A stretch of DNA of 64,000 nt from Gorsachius magnificus (lineage: Eukaryota; Chordata; Aves; Pelecaniformes; Ardeidae). The position numbers and the translations under genes are program-made. Where the stretch lies: assembly GCA_034008185.1 (NCBI GenBank), contig CM067084.1, positions 62,696,599-62,760,598 of the forward strand, in the 5' to 3' direction. The notes under the pieces were generated by a model, which ran no database searches, was not told the DNA's origin, and saw only the letters and a program-made list of their open reading frames with translations. Shown piece by piece: positions 13,601 through 27,675 of the stretch. Numbering within the stretch: position 1 is the stretch's first letter; the number at the start of each line of letters is the position of its first letter.

Positions 13601-16600
13601 ACCCTGCAGCTCCCATGCCACAGGGGAGGGAGGAATGACCTATCACCAGAAGTCACCACCGAGGCAGGAGAATGACATACTTCCAAGCAAAAAAAAAAAG
13701 CAAGCAGGAGGGAGGTTTTGTCTGAATTAGCTAAGCACCTTCTCTTCATGGAGAGATCCATTCAAGCCACTTTCAAATTTCCAGAGATTAAATCAACAGG
13801 GAATGAATGATAAGAAGTAGAAAGGAAAGCGGCAGGTGTCCAAAAAACAGGGCAACATATGTCTGGATAACAGATTACTGGATGTAAAGGGCACCTCACC
13901 AGCCTGCTCTCTCCCCACCTCTTCTGTCCCTCTCCCTTACACACTCACCCACCCTTCCTTCGGCTGGGTGCCTTCTTGAGCACTGAGGCAAGTCGATTAA
14001 AGTCAAATATAAACTATAAATATCACACATAGGAAAGAGACTGCCCTCCCAGTGCTGACAGCTGCTACTGCCAACCTGAACTGCGCAGGGGCACCGAGCG
14101 TTGTCCCCCCTGACCCTCCCTCCCAACAGCTCCCGAGATGCGGGGGTGTCAGCTTCCCAGCGCAGCGCACAAACTCCCCCCAAACATGACATGGCAAACT
14201 GGCATCTTCCACCCTGGCTGCTGTTGCAGGTGGTCACATTGGTGTCTGCTAGCATTTGCTTGGTACTGGATGCCATGGAGTGTACAAACTGTTCCCTATG
14301 GCACGTGGAGGAAACGTCCCATGCAGAGAGCCATGCTAGCAGTACGTTACGAAGCTGCATTTAGCAGTCATGCTACTGTATAGAGCCCCGGTCTGTATTC
14401 AACTTGGCATGTCTGAATTATTATAAGCATAAATGAGAAAAATCATACTCCTCAGTTCATGAAAACGCAGGACAAGCGGCTACTCGCAAGTCAGTGTGCC
14501 TTATCTCAGGGTTTTACCTGTCGTCCTTCTGCTTGGTATTTGCCACACGTTTAACTGTTTCTTAAAGTCTTCATTGTTCTGTTTAAATAGCTTTTACTCC
14601 TTCCTTGTATCTTTCTAGGCCACCTACTTGTTTAATATCCAATCTTATTTGACTGCTATTTCTGAGACACTTTGTCAAGTTATTTACCTTGCTGAAGTGA
14701 CATAAGTTCTTTCCCCCCGCCGCCCCCTGTCTGTCTGGTTTCCCCCCTCTAGTCTGGCTGAAGTGACAAACTCTCTCCCCTAGCCAAACATTTGTTTTTA
14801 CAAGGTATTTTTATACCATCACCTCTTCCCTGCATCTCCCCCGCCTACCTACCACAAACATATGCTGTGGTGGGAGGACATTCTGGTTTCACATAATTTG
14901 CAATGTTAAGGTGACAAATTTCCCCTCCTTCAAGTCTTTTTTTTTTTTTTTTTTTTTTCCAAGATCTGGTTTGTAAAATGCAAATGGAAAAGGACTAGTT
15001 TTTCTTTGCCTTTTTTACCCTGTGCATGGAGATGTCCTTCTTTGCTTAGAAGAAATCAGTGGAAGAGAAAGCAAAACCCACTTGATTTATGCTATTTGAA
15101 ACCTATTTATGCTATAAAAAGACTCAAAAATATACAGAAACAATATTGGCTAGGTTGATAGATTCCTTTTATTCATCCCAAGGAAGACGGGAACAATGAA
15201 GATTTCCAAGAAAGTAGGCAAATATAACCACCCTACTAACTTCATTAGTCTATCACAGTCTGTTTTTCCCTGTATTAAAATGCACATGCAGTCACATTCA
15301 CACAGTAAAAACAACCTCAAGTGCTCTAAACATCAGGCTTGGAACCATGAAAAACATGACTGTGGCCTTCATCATACCCAATTAAGGGTACACATATTCA
15401 GCAGTGATTCTGGTGTGGTGGAGAAATGCCTAAGCCAGCTTTAAATTAGGCAGGAACAATTTAGTTAAAACAGCAGAGAGCCCAAATTGGGCTCAGCCAC
15501 TCTAAATATTTACCCTACTCTGAGCTAGAGGTTGCAGGGGCACGCATACTACCACGACTGGAGAACTGCCAGTACCTACATTCACCACTGCAAAGCTAGG
15601 TCTGATGTGCTGAACATCCCGCTCATTCTAGCAGCATACACACACGGAATGGGCCAAATTAAGGCTGTTTATAAAAAGACATGGCAGGATGGCTGAAAAA
15701 TGCTTTTTATACGGAGACTGTATCTATTCAGCACACACCATTAGGCTTTTTGAAGCGGGATAAAGTCTTATTCCCCATCCCAAGACCAAACTGAATATTG
15801 TTCCAGGATGTCAGCTGCACTTTAATTCCCATTTTATGCAGAACTTCTAGTGCAACACACGACAGCCAAAGAAAGTATGGACCAATAATGCAGCTTTGTT
15901 AATTTAATCTTGTGATTTTGTCTGAGGTAAGAAGGGCAAAGAAAGAGAAATTTGAAAAACAAAACAGGGTGGATCAACTCACTGCCAGCAGCAGGGGGGA
16001 AGAAAAAGGGAAAGTACTAAACAGTGAAATTTATTTATACTGTGCGGCAACAGGCTCCAGTGAACAAATTATTAGCAGAAGCAGCCAGTCACAGCACATG
16101 CAAGGCTTTCCTCAAATCAAACAGATATGGCTGTCACTGTGGGCAGCCAAGAGAGCAGAGAGAACGAGAGAAGAAAAAACCCTCTCCGCAGACTGAAAAC
16201 ATTTTGTAGTTAAGGGACTCGGAGCAGAAAGTGGGTAGGGCCTTTTGTTTCCCTTTGGTTCTAGCAAGGGTCATTTGGGGGAAATGTCCACAGAAAACCA
16301 CTAAGAGTGAGCTAAGCAAAGGAGGAGAAGGGAACAACGCAAGTTTCTCAGTAAAAAAGTACACAAGTTGGAAGGACGTGAGCTGTTTGTCCATCCCAAG
16401 ATTTTTCAGAGATTGTCCCCTTTTGCAGATTGTGGAAAAGTGAGTTGAGGACCACCAGACGATCGCAGAGGAGCCATCCACCAGAATTATCTGGGGATAC
16501 ATCAGAGAGGAAGAGCCATCCCCCAGTCATCCTGGAGCTATCAATCCCCAGGGCTCTGCTGGAAACTGTTCAGGGCAGTGCAGTTCTGCTGGCTCCTAAC

Positions 16601-19600
16601 TCATCGCCTAAACCCTGGCACATACTCAGAACCAGGTGATTATCTGGCAGCACATTCTTTACTAGAAAAACGATATGAAATCCTTATTTTAACACCCTGC
16701 TGTTGGCTAGAGATACAGTCCTCTTCTGTAATGCACTGAAGACTAACAAGGGACCTCTGGATCTCATGCACATGCACACGAAGAGACTACTCCTCTCCGT
16801 TCTGGGTCACTGGACATATCCCTTTATTAGACATTAGCTGAACATTCACTCAAGAGGTGGACATGGGACAACCTGGCCTGAACCTGTTTTCACTAGTGAT
16901 AATCTACTCGGCACTTCACTTTTTCCATTTCCCTCCCCTCAGAAGAAGCAGTAGAAAGAAGAGGTGTATCTTTGCAACTTGTCTCTTGTCTTCAGTCCAG
17001 GTCTTAGATATTTTTTTTCCCTCCTAAAAATAGGACAAACGTATCTTTACACTAAAGTGACTACAACTCATGTGTACCTACCTGAGCTAGCTGTGCAGTG
17101 GCCTGCTCAGGTCCTGTTACCAATGTAGCTGAGTCAGCATGAGCTCAGCACCAGCTGCAGAAACCGTCTACGCGGCTAAGGAAACGCTCGGCCAAGTAGC
17201 CACAGCAGTACCAAACTCAGTGCAGGCTACATGAATGGCAGTATCCAAAAAAGGCAGTAAAATGCTGGCTCAAATATGTCTGCAAACACTGGCATTAGCC
17301 TACCTTTGTTAATGCTTTCAGAATGTTCAGACATTTTGGGTGAAAGATGCTGCATCAGCACAAAAGCATTCCCGCAGCAGTAAACACACTTGGCTGGACC
17401 ACTGCCTTTTCTTGAGCTCTGATTTGCTTCGAGTAAATACAGTCATTTATTGCATGTTTCACCTTCTCATGAAACATCTGCTGTCTGTGAGGAGCCAAAT
17501 AGCAGACAGACTCTCAATCCTCCCAAGATACCTCTGGCTAGCAGCACGCATAGCTTTCCTCAGAGGCCAGCATGTCACTGAACAGTTGGCTTACTATAAA
17601 CCACCGCACGCTGTAGGTGTTTCCAGCTGCCTCAAGCTGCATTTGTGTCACAACCCATGCTCCTGAGGAGCCTGTGCAGTCTGAGCCATGCTTTATACCT
17701 ACCCCAGGAGCAATATGTTTCTTATAAAGCAGTTCTTTCCATCCATAAAGCAGAAAAATCACTGGCTCTTGAGGGAAGGTTAGGAGTAGAGTGTGAAAGT
17801 AGGGGGGGCTGAGTGCTAGTAACACTGCTCAGTTTATTAGGAGAACATCTCTTCAGGAACAGGGAAGGATACGAAGAAAATAAATAGAGGAAGACCATGA
17901 GGATAAGGGTGAAGTCAGAGGATGACGGATGGTCAAGAGACACACAATGAACAAAATGCAAAGGCTAGCTGAAAACGCACTGAGGAATTTAAATTTCATT
18001 CAAAACATAGTGAGCCAATAAAAACGCTCAAAGGCATAGGTAGATATGACAGGAGCCAAAGGAATTTTTGCTGTAGGACTGTCAGTAGACTGAATGGAAA
18101 GTAAAGAAAGCAGAACCGCAGCAGGCTGTAGGAATTTGGCTGCAAGGAGCCCAGCCTGAGTTGGGCTGCTCACTGTGGAGGAGGCAGTGTTAGAGATGAG
18201 GTCTGAAGGCATCACGAGGCTGCAAAAGAGGGAGAAGCTGGAGCAACCTTTGAGTGACACGAGGAAAAGGCAACACAAATTGAAGAGGTTAAGGTAATGC
18301 CTAGATTCTGTACAATGTACTTTAGGGGAAGGTGAGCCAGACTCTTATCAGTTTAGACGTCTGTAGAGTCTGGTTACTTCCACTGACTGCAAAGGAGCTG
18401 CTCTCAGTTTACACCACCTTAAACTTTGTCCCCTTCTGTACTCAGTGTTACCCATCTCAGTTTTAACCACGTAATGGCTTCAAGCAAGAGCACAAAGTCA
18501 TGCTAATCCAGCCAAGAGTTCCTCAGTGCTCCCTCCCACCCTGAGAAAAGCTTTGGATATCACAAACAGATAATGACAGATGGTGGCACATAAACCCCTG
18601 TGCTAAACTAGTCACAGCCCAGCAGCTGAGGCTTTCCCTACATATCCGAGAAGGTAGGCTCACATCTATTCCCCCTGCTTCAGTTTTTGAAAGTTTGAGA
18701 AGACAGAGTTGGGCTTTTTGGGGTTGGTTTTTTGTTTTGTTTTTTTAAATCTTTAGCCAAGCTGTTTTGGTTTATATTAACATGTTGTATTAAGCTGGAT
18801 AGGCCAGACAAATATAGACGCAGGTTTCTTCACCCCTCCACCCAACTATCTCAGGAAGCCTGCCCCACTCTAAAATAAAACGGGATAGATATATCATTAC
18901 CTTTTATTCAAGACTGAACAGTGGAAGCTGTTTCCACAAGGGCAAGATACACCCAACTAGCCAAACAATGATATCTCATCTATGGGACAAGCAGAAACTT
19001 CCCACCGTCACTGGGCTCTGCATGTGTGGAGGCTCCTACCTCACACAAGGCCAACAGCACTGGAGTTGTTTGCCTCAGTGTAAGGCAGCAAATGGTTCTT
19101 GCACCTGCACTACATTGCCTGCAAGAACACAACCAGCTCCAGGACTCAAGCTATCAAGCTGAGCTCCAAGGAGTGGGGAGAAAGTAGAGCATGCTTAGGG
19201 AGCAAGTGCACAGAACATGCAGAAGTGTGATTGTGGCTAAAGGGAAACTGAGGACTCTACATTCCTACATGTTCAACAAAAAGCTTTTACTCCTACTACA
19301 GGCAATATTCAGGGACTATCTTATTTCGGGAGTCAGCCTCTCTTTGGATAAGTACATCACATGAAGTGTGAACAGGAAGCCAGAAGTGCGGGCAGAAAGC
19401 AATTGCGGCCAGCATCTGTGGTCATTCCTGTAGTCTGTACAACTCTAGTGCATCGATAAATGTATAAAAGCAACAACAGCTTTTGGAGGAGAGAATTGGA
19501 GAAGATGACCTAAAGGCAGGTAAGATGATCTTGCCATTGGTACACTTAACAGGCACATGGAAGACTACCAGGGACTAAAACTTGGAACCTCTGCATCCTC

Positions 19601-22600
19601 GTGAGTGTTGTAAACACCTAACTATTGGCTAGTTTTGGGGAGGGAACACTCATTCCCATATCTTCGCACAACAAAACCTTCAAAAGATTTGTTTCCATCT
19701 CTGTGTAAAGAAAGGAACATCATTTTAAATCTCAGAATTTCAAGGAACAGAACAATTGTTTACGACACATGTTTGTAAAGAAAATAGTCCAGTTGCGTCA
19801 AAGTACGTAATTTACCCTTACAGTACAAAGGTAAAGAGCCTTCAAACTAGACTGTTGACCTAAGAGCCAACGAGGGCTACATTTTAACCTTGCATTCAGA
19901 AAAATCTTGATCGTAACTATAAGGAGGCTCACTTGCCCCATCTACTGGTCAATGGGAAGACTGGATTTACACTACAATTAAAAGCCTCGCCACCGAGGAC
20001 CCAATTCAGTTGAATTCTCAAGTTCTCATTTCTAACTTTAAACAGATCTGCAAATTGACAGTAGCATTTCAGTAAGCACATATGTGCTTTGCCAAACTGA
20101 AGCCTAAGGCTGATTGTTTATCATGGCAGGAATCGGGTAGTGACTTCTTTCATTCTGAAAATGCATTATTTTCAGAGAAAATACTAGGACAGTCTGTTCA
20201 ATAACTGTGGCTTGTTAACCATAAAAAAATAAATAAATATGCCTTCTTTTGTTCTTAAGTGGTCTGAGGTCATTTAATGCTATGAAATAGCAGCCTGCGG
20301 AACCCACGTCACAAAGCAGCCATATGCATTGCAGCTCAGTAAGGTCATCACAAGGTTACCATGGCTTCTTAGGGATTTTTTTTTAGAAGTATTTATTTAC
20401 TAAATAGCAAGTCAGATATCCTAAACACCTATTAACTTTCTATTTTCCATCACTGTATGCAGTGCATCCATCCCTTTGAAGTGGATCCATTCCTTCAGGG
20501 CATGGGCTGGAGTCTAGAGTGAAAATGTGAATTTTTGGTTGACTTAGAGAGGCCTTTTACCCTACCCGAGGTAGGAAGACTTGTTGGATGTCTTGCTTTG
20601 AGCACATGCCTCAGTCTCATCCACATTCTTTGAGGGCAGCACCTGTGTTCATACTATAACATCCCTCTGCTCCATGATTTCCGCACTGGTTGCAGGTCCG
20701 ATCATATGTGCCTAGAGAGAAGCTGCAGCCAACAGAAAGGCCACCGAAAAGCCTGGCAGCAAGCTGCCCACCAGGTAACCCAACGTACCTGCAAGCTGAT
20801 TCACCACAAGATCTTACACAGAGCCATGCTCTCTCCACGAGACTCCAGCAAGCCTATGACAGTTTGCTTCGGCAGATACTCAGTATGCAAGCAACTACAC
20901 TTCCTGCATGACACACAAGTCTCCTGCCCAAAGGACCACTGTGTCTTGAGAAGTCTAAGCAGAGACGGGTCTAAACTACCAACATGTCTAGGCCCAGGCA
21001 TGGACATTCACAGAGGAGTTATTGTCACAACCACAACGGAGAATGACGAATCATCATTCTCAGCAAGCAGAGCCCAACATTGCCTTCAGGAAACACAGGT
21101 GGCAAAGCACAAGTGTGGCCATCTATCTTAAGGAGCTATAACTCTAGTTACCCAGCAAACTCTGTGAGAATAAACCAGCCACAGCATGGAAGAGACTGTA
21201 AAGGAGGAGAAACAGCATCCCCATGGAGGCTCATTCACCTCGGGTGATAAACCTGAGAAGCAATTATGACTACTTTTAAATATATCACTCCCATAGCAGG
21301 CAAGGAAAGAAATCATTGGCAGCAGATCTAGACCTCCTGGTATACCAAGTGATGTGTGGTACATGAGAGTTCATGAAACACATGCAATACTCTGAAGATC
21401 ATCATGAAAGCTTTGCTTAGCCTCTTCCCAATTTTGGGCTGTTATTTGTATTAAAGGTACAGTCAAATGTTTCTGAAATCACTAGAGTCCAAGACTCTAT
21501 AATGGAAAAAGCAATGGATGATAGCTTGTTGGAGCACATGCTTGCACAGCCTCACAACTGCAGTGTAAGCTGTGATCCAGCATTTCTAGCTGACATGCCT
21601 ACAGAGGTCACAAAAATGGTCAAGGGATTTCTCAGCTGAAACACATAATAGCTAGCACCTCGGTTACCCAGGGACTGGGATAGAAGAAACACTGTCAGTG
21701 TCCAGAACTGTCTGCAAGGAAAGTCCACTGAAGATGGGCCCCAAGGGCTACCTGCCCGAGTTCTCTGAGCATCATGAGCCTGCTGGGAGATTCCCTGCAG
21801 GCACACCACCACCCAGCACGTTTGCACGAGACAGTGGGGGAAGAAAACAGCTGACGGCTAAGGTGTCACCCAGGACAGTGCAGAGATGTGAACTACAGGC
21901 AGCACCCAGAACAGCTTGCAGCATATGCTGGCTTCCTCATGGGCAGGCGCTTTGGGAGTCCTGTAGCTAAGCATGCCTGCCTTCCTCTGTAATTTCTCAA
22001 CTGTGTGGGACCACTAGCACAACTTCAGAGTATTTCAATTCCTCAGCCTAAAAACCACTGAGTGATGGAAGGGGGATCAGAATTTACACCTGAGGAAACA
22101 GGTGCCAACCGTGTCTGGGCTTGTGAATTCATGCACAACTCCCCATGCATGAAGACCCACCCAGAGGAACGTACCTCCCAACAGCTCAGGCTTCCTGGGA
22201 GGATGCATGGTGCTTAGCTCCCCCAGCAGCCACCCCCAGAGCAAAAGATTCAGCCCTGTTGTGCTCGGGGGACCCACTGCAACCAGCTGGTCAGGTGAAA
22301 GGTGATGGAAAAGGATCCATAACAGGTAGATGTGAAAGAGGCAACCCTGCTGAAGAAAGATGCTGAAACATCCATGTTGCCGCACAGTTTTGCTAGCCAC
22401 AGAGTAGTATTGCTCTCACAAGCAGCCTCCACAGAAAAGGACCAGACTTCATTAATTCTCTAGTCCCTCACAGCAGACACCTTTGACAGGCCAAGTTCTG
22501 GCTTGTTAGGCTGGGAAAACCCACTCTGTTCCCTACACAAGGCCAGATTTAGACATCTGACTTACATCACGGGCCCAAAGCTTATTATGTCAATCCGAGC

Positions 22601-25600
22601 TGATAAATAATCCAGAAACTGGCAGAAGCAAATGTTTGGCAAGAGCTTTGAATATAAACCAGACTTTAACTGAAAGCTATGACTACGACTGCAGATAAAC
22701 CGTTCAGTCTTTCTTTTTCTGTTGCCATCTATGTACGTGAGACAATCCTCCTCATCCCATAGCTCCTTGATCTCTGCCCCATTATCTGCGTTCAGAAAAA
22801 ATCTTCAATTGTTATTTGCATGGCACTTGACAGATTGAGGACCTTTTTTTTTTTTTAAAACAAGGTGAATCAAATATCCTTGTTCCTGGTTATGAATAAT
22901 TCTATAATTAATTTTGTTATTCAAATACAATAACTTTGAGGGGGGGAATCTAGCACTATTCTTCTCTGCAAGAATTTATTTTCTTGGTTACATAACAGAA
23001 TCAAATGCAATTTTTCTTCCCTTCTACCTTTTTCCTGGGAACAAAGTCTGCATTCTTCAGCTGTGATCACTCAGGCTACTGGTTGTTTTGGTTTGGGTTT
23101 TTGGTTTTTTTTAATAATAATACACAAGAAGATACAAAGACAGGGTTCCCTAGAGACTGAACCATGTATTTCTTATCAAAAGGCCATTTGCTTTCACAGG
23201 AAAATAAGCAGCACAGAAAATACTAAACCAGAAGTTTCATTTTACGTTCAGACACTTAGTAGTGGGCAATTATCCAGTTGATTAGTCTCTGTTTTGGGGG
23301 TTCTTCTGGGATGCAAGGGTAACTATATCTTTAGTCACAGATATTCGAAAGTTCAGAACAAAAGGAATAGGCAAAGCAACTTGTATATCACTTCTTGCTG
23401 CCACCACGAGCATTAAGAATATTCTTAAACATGCCACTCACCAGGAAATAAACATCAGAAGGAGCTGGAAATCACTGCTTTGCCACCACTCAGCTTTGCC
23501 ACTGCCACTTTCCACCTCCTTGCAGAAGTCTGGCAGCACCTTTCCAAGCACCGCTTGTGTCAGGGCACGCTGTAACGTCCCACGGGATCAGCCAGCTCAC
23601 TCTGACATAAAACTAGGCTCAGGTGCTGGAATCAGCCCAGGGGCCGAGTCCCAGCTGGCAAATCTAAAATGACTTCGAGCCCAAGGGAAATGAGAGAGGA
23701 GTGTTTGGAAAGAGCTTGCGTAGAGGGCTTCCAAATGGTAGTAGCCCTCCTTTAGAGAAATAGGAATACTGCCTAGGCTGAAGATCAATAGGTGGTTTGG
23801 ACTGTTTGAGGTGCATTGGAAGGATGGTTCTCTTCTTGTCCTGGACTGGACTGAGCAGCCCCTGTTCCTTTATTGGTAAGTAAAAGGATTTTGCAAAAAT
23901 GTGAGTGTGGCTCTTGCTTTGCTGGGTGGAGGGAGGTGTGATTATCACTCGTGCCCCACTACATGGTGGCCTTCCAGCTGCCAAAGGTGTCCTGCCAGTT
24001 AGACTTCAAAAGGGATGATGGCTGGCCATTTTGCCCAGAAATAGCTCCTCACCTCTCCTGGCAATGTGAACACCTCTTTGAAAGCCCATTCTATCCATGC
24101 CCTCAATAGGCAGTAACTGCTGGTTACCAGTCCCTCATATGTGGTAGGAAAAGCAGATGGAGCTCTCCAGCTTTTCTCTGCACTATGGACATGTAACGAG
24201 TGTGTTCATTGGACAGGCCCCTATTCAGATAAAGACTGAGACTCCACTTTCCCTAAAAATACTGCAGGCTGAATGGAACCTTCTGGCAAGACAGATAAAT
24301 CCAGTCAATGGCATGTGTTCCTGCCCAAGGAATGTCTTGGGTCCTTTCCTACGCATAATTCCTCTTCAAAAACTCCCTGTCATTTCCTACAACAGCAAAT
24401 ATATGGAACAACATTGTACCAAATATAGTAATTCCCCAGATGCCCAGCCTCTGCAAATCTAAGTGGATGTGGCCCTTCCTTCATTACTTTACATAGCTGT
24501 GATGTTTTCTACGATGATACAAGATGGTAAATTCATTAGTACTATGAGGAAGACTTTCAACATAACAGCTGGCATTCAGATCAGAAACACTCATATGAAG
24601 CTGACCATAAAGAATACACACTTATAAGATGCAGATAGTTTTAAGGGCTCTCCTCTGCCATATTTCTGAGAGAGATGTGTAATGGTAACAGGATAGTCAA
24701 CACATTAACTAACACAAGAGCACAGAGAGTACAACTTCTGTTCCCATCCAGGTAATATCAGCGAAGCAGACATAAATATTACCATACTGCTTGTATGCAC
24801 TAGAGGCAACATTTCATAAGCTGTTTCACACACAAAGAAGGCCATTCACCCAGGACACAGTCTTGAAAATATCAGAAGATATTTTCAGGTAGTTTGGATT
24901 TGAAAATCGTGCTCGGGATCTATTTCAGGACAGATAGACTATGACAGATAGACCATAAGTAGGAACTACAATATTTCCCTTGATTTATCTCAAAACCTGC
25001 AGAGGAAACAAAATTGCTGAATCCTGAAAGAATTAAGCAGTAATGAGCCTCATACCTGTTGTACATATTTGCTCCAAGAGCCAGGTTCCTAAGCAAGGTA
25101 ATCCTAAATGCTTCTTTAAAGTGAAACTGTGTTTGTGATTAAGCATTTCTGTACTACCAGCAGAACACCTAACATGGATGCTTCTGGTATTGGAGCTGTC
25201 TGCCTACAAACGTAGAAAGGCAAAATAATCTAGAAGACAAGAAATCTTCCACAGATTTACAGCTAGAATTAGAACCTGGTCTTGAAGATTCATGATGCTC
25301 TCAGCAGAGAGTAGCCTAGGAACTTATTTTATCTTGGAAGACAGAACATAATAGGAACAAAATATCTTTCACTCTTCTGAGACTTAGAGATGATCAGAAC
25401 TTTAGCTAGAACATGCCACCATGGGTAGATTCCTGGAAAAGGGCAGGGCAAAGTGACTGACTGTAAATAGGGCATGAAATTGGATAAAGTCAGTCATCTT
25501 TGGAATTTCTAGGATCCACCAGAGCATACAGATCATATCCCAGGTAGTTCCCAAAGGATGTAACAGTTCACAAATGAAGCACAAAGTGCCATCAGCATCA

Positions 25601-26370
25601 TTCCACTAAAACCATTGGCACAATTGAAATATTGTATTTTTACCTTTATCTGTATCTCCTCTGTGACTCCAAAGCATTGAAGCAAATGGAAACTTGTCTT
25701 CTTGAAAGCAGTCATTATCTGGGTGTCATGCCTGCCTTGTCAGGAGCCTTTCTAAGTGATATGCACCCAATGACCTGTGGAAACCAGAACCAGGTGTAAA
25801 TTCTTTTTGCACCCCCCTGAATAATTTTGCTAATGAATATGGATGTGACAATTTACTTAATCAGATTTTGTCAATAAGGCTTGCTAACTGCCCTTACTCT
25901 TCCGCAAGTTTGATGAGTAACGGCTTTTCTGCCTGAATAAAACCAGCCTTGCGTTCTTGTACTACATTTACATCAATTTTCTATTAGCTGGGCCTCGTTC
26001 TTATGAGCCAATAATCGATGACACAGAGACAGGATGAATATAAGCTTCTGAGCTTTGGGAAGGAACTAACAGCAGCATACATCTCTCCTTTCTGCCTGGG
26101 CTGGAGAGCCAGTTTGCTCTCACAATGTTTAGGTAGTTCTAACAGACCCAGTCTTTCATTTTATATGCATTATGATGCATCCAGACAAGAAAGAGTATGA
26201 GGATGCCCAGGTACTTCTGGGGACTTCTTTTGGAAAACATCTACCGAGCCGTTCTTCTTTCCAGAAGAGCACACAAGAATCATGGCAAATTGAAGCTATG
26301 AAAAGTCGGGACACTAATGAAAATTCCCAAAATAGAACATGTCAGAGTATTAATCTTGCTACTTAATTGG
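7660..26370. other. Long intergenic stretch, no gene recognised
   Basis: About 18.7 kb without a supported host exon. Open frames are short and random-looking in both orientations. Visible low-complexity features are an AAT run near 7926-7940, A-rich tracts near 10469-10485 and 12152-12169, a G11 run at 11043-11053, a T22 run at 14937-14958 and GT-rich tracts near 18711-18745 and 23085-23112. I cannot exclude non-coding RNA exons or conserved regulatory elements, which need comparative data. Confidence 0.45.
14937..14958. repeat. Poly-T tract (T22)
   Basis: An uninterrupted run of 22 T in AT-rich intergenic DNA. No recognisable retroposed body is attached on either side, so this is a simple homopolymer that is likely to vary in length. 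Confidence 0.85.
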
Positions 26371-26374
26371 GTAA

Positions 26375-26700
26375 CCAGCTTGTCAACATGACAAAAATTC
26401 AGGGGATATATTCCATCTGGACTTTAGCAAAGCATTTGCAATGATGTCACATGGGAAACAATTAGCAGCCACAAGAATTGTAAGCCAAGTATGGAAGTAG
26501 CTAAACTGGAAATGACAAATGGGAAGTCATTGGCCTGGAGGGATTTTACTGGTGGCATTCCTCAAAGAACCGTCCCTGGGCAAATTTAAGGTAATTGTTT
26601 GGCACAAAAGTAGCAGTATACTAATGAAATGTTCTGATTAAAAAACTTGGGAGGCAATGTCAGTGCAAAAGAATAGCTGGAACAGTAGCTATGGGACAAA
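26375..26700 (+). mobile_element. Ancient decayed CR1-like reverse transcriptase fragment
   Basis: The plus-strand frame around 26399-26465 reads GDIFHLDFSKAFAMMSHG, which aligns with the CR1 reverse transcriptase core ([18 protein letters not shown] in the copy near 32.8 kb). About 95 bases further, near 26557, GIPQRTVPG aligns with [10 protein letters not shown]. Near 26646, a weak match to KLGGSV follows where the [10 protein letters not shown] block is expected. The blocks are in the right order at roughly the right spacing, but frame is lost between them and many residues differ. This marks a much older insertion than the other CR1 copies in the window. Confidence 0.7.
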
Positions 26701-27634
26701 ATTTAACTGTGCTAAGTGCAACAGGGAATAATAAAAAGAGTTTTTGCTACGAACTAAAAGCTTGTCAGCTGAAAACAGCTAGGAGGAATTCTGACACATT
26801 AGTAGGACTGCCAGACTTCATGTATGAGAACGCCTCTCTTAGATCCTCACAGCTCCTTACAGGCTCCTTCAGCTAGTGGTGCTGCTGGCATCGTTGCTTT
26901 GATCCAGAGGCAGACAGAGGTAGGCAGAGAGCAGAGGCCACAAAATCACGTAACCCATGTTAAAAACACACAGAAAACACAGGGAGAAGTAATACCCCAT
27001 AAGTTCTTAATGTGGGATGTGGGATTTTGGTCTGAACTATGATAAATTATTTGTTATATGGGACATCCAGCAAGCCTGTGTTAGCCACACACAGGATAGG
27101 ATGACTATAAGCAGGACCAGGGGAATGGAGCTCATTTCAGAGGAAGCTAGAAGCAGACAGTGAAGATTCTGTTGCTAAGATTACCTGCTTTCCAGGCTTC
27201 AGAGGACTCCTAGTGGTGCTGCTCAGCCAGTAATGGCACAAGTCAAGAGTTCTTGTATGAACCTTCCTCTTATCTGTAGATGGGAGGAGATCTGCATCTA
27301 GAGCTGGCCTGCTACAATCACTGGCACCCCAAAAGTCACAGATAATAGACCAGGGAGCAGATGCTTCTGTTTAATATCCACACTGGTTTCTCTTCATCCA
27401 GGGTGGAAGAGTAAATACATTCCTAAACTGTGCCTGAGCCATCCAGTTCTGGGAGTGAACGGGTGGCTGAGGAAAAGGACTCCTCCTACAGGAATTTCTG
27501 CTGAAGCAATGGGAGTACCTTCCTCCTCTACCCTGATTGGTATTGCTGATACTCACTGTACTGAATTACAGATAGAAGCTGATAGTGAAGGAGGCACATA
27601 TACATGTGGCCTGGGGCCTGAAAAATACTTTTCA

Positions 27635-27675
27635 GCATGAGGTCCCTTCCAACCCAAGTTACTCTATGATTTCTG
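27635..27675 (+). mobile_element. Degenerate CR1-like 3' tail
   Basis: GGTCCCTTCCAACCCAAG followed by an imperfect ACTCTATGATTTCTG matches the end of a plus-strand CR1. It may be the 3' end of the same old element whose reverse transcriptase remnant lies about 1 kb upstream, but the DNA between is too decayed to join them by eye. Confidence 0.6.

Noticed and set aside
13305..13730. Plus-strand open frame of 141 codons
   Set aside because: An isolated frame with no known similarity, matched by comparable minus-strand frames over the same bases, and not part of a spliced series.
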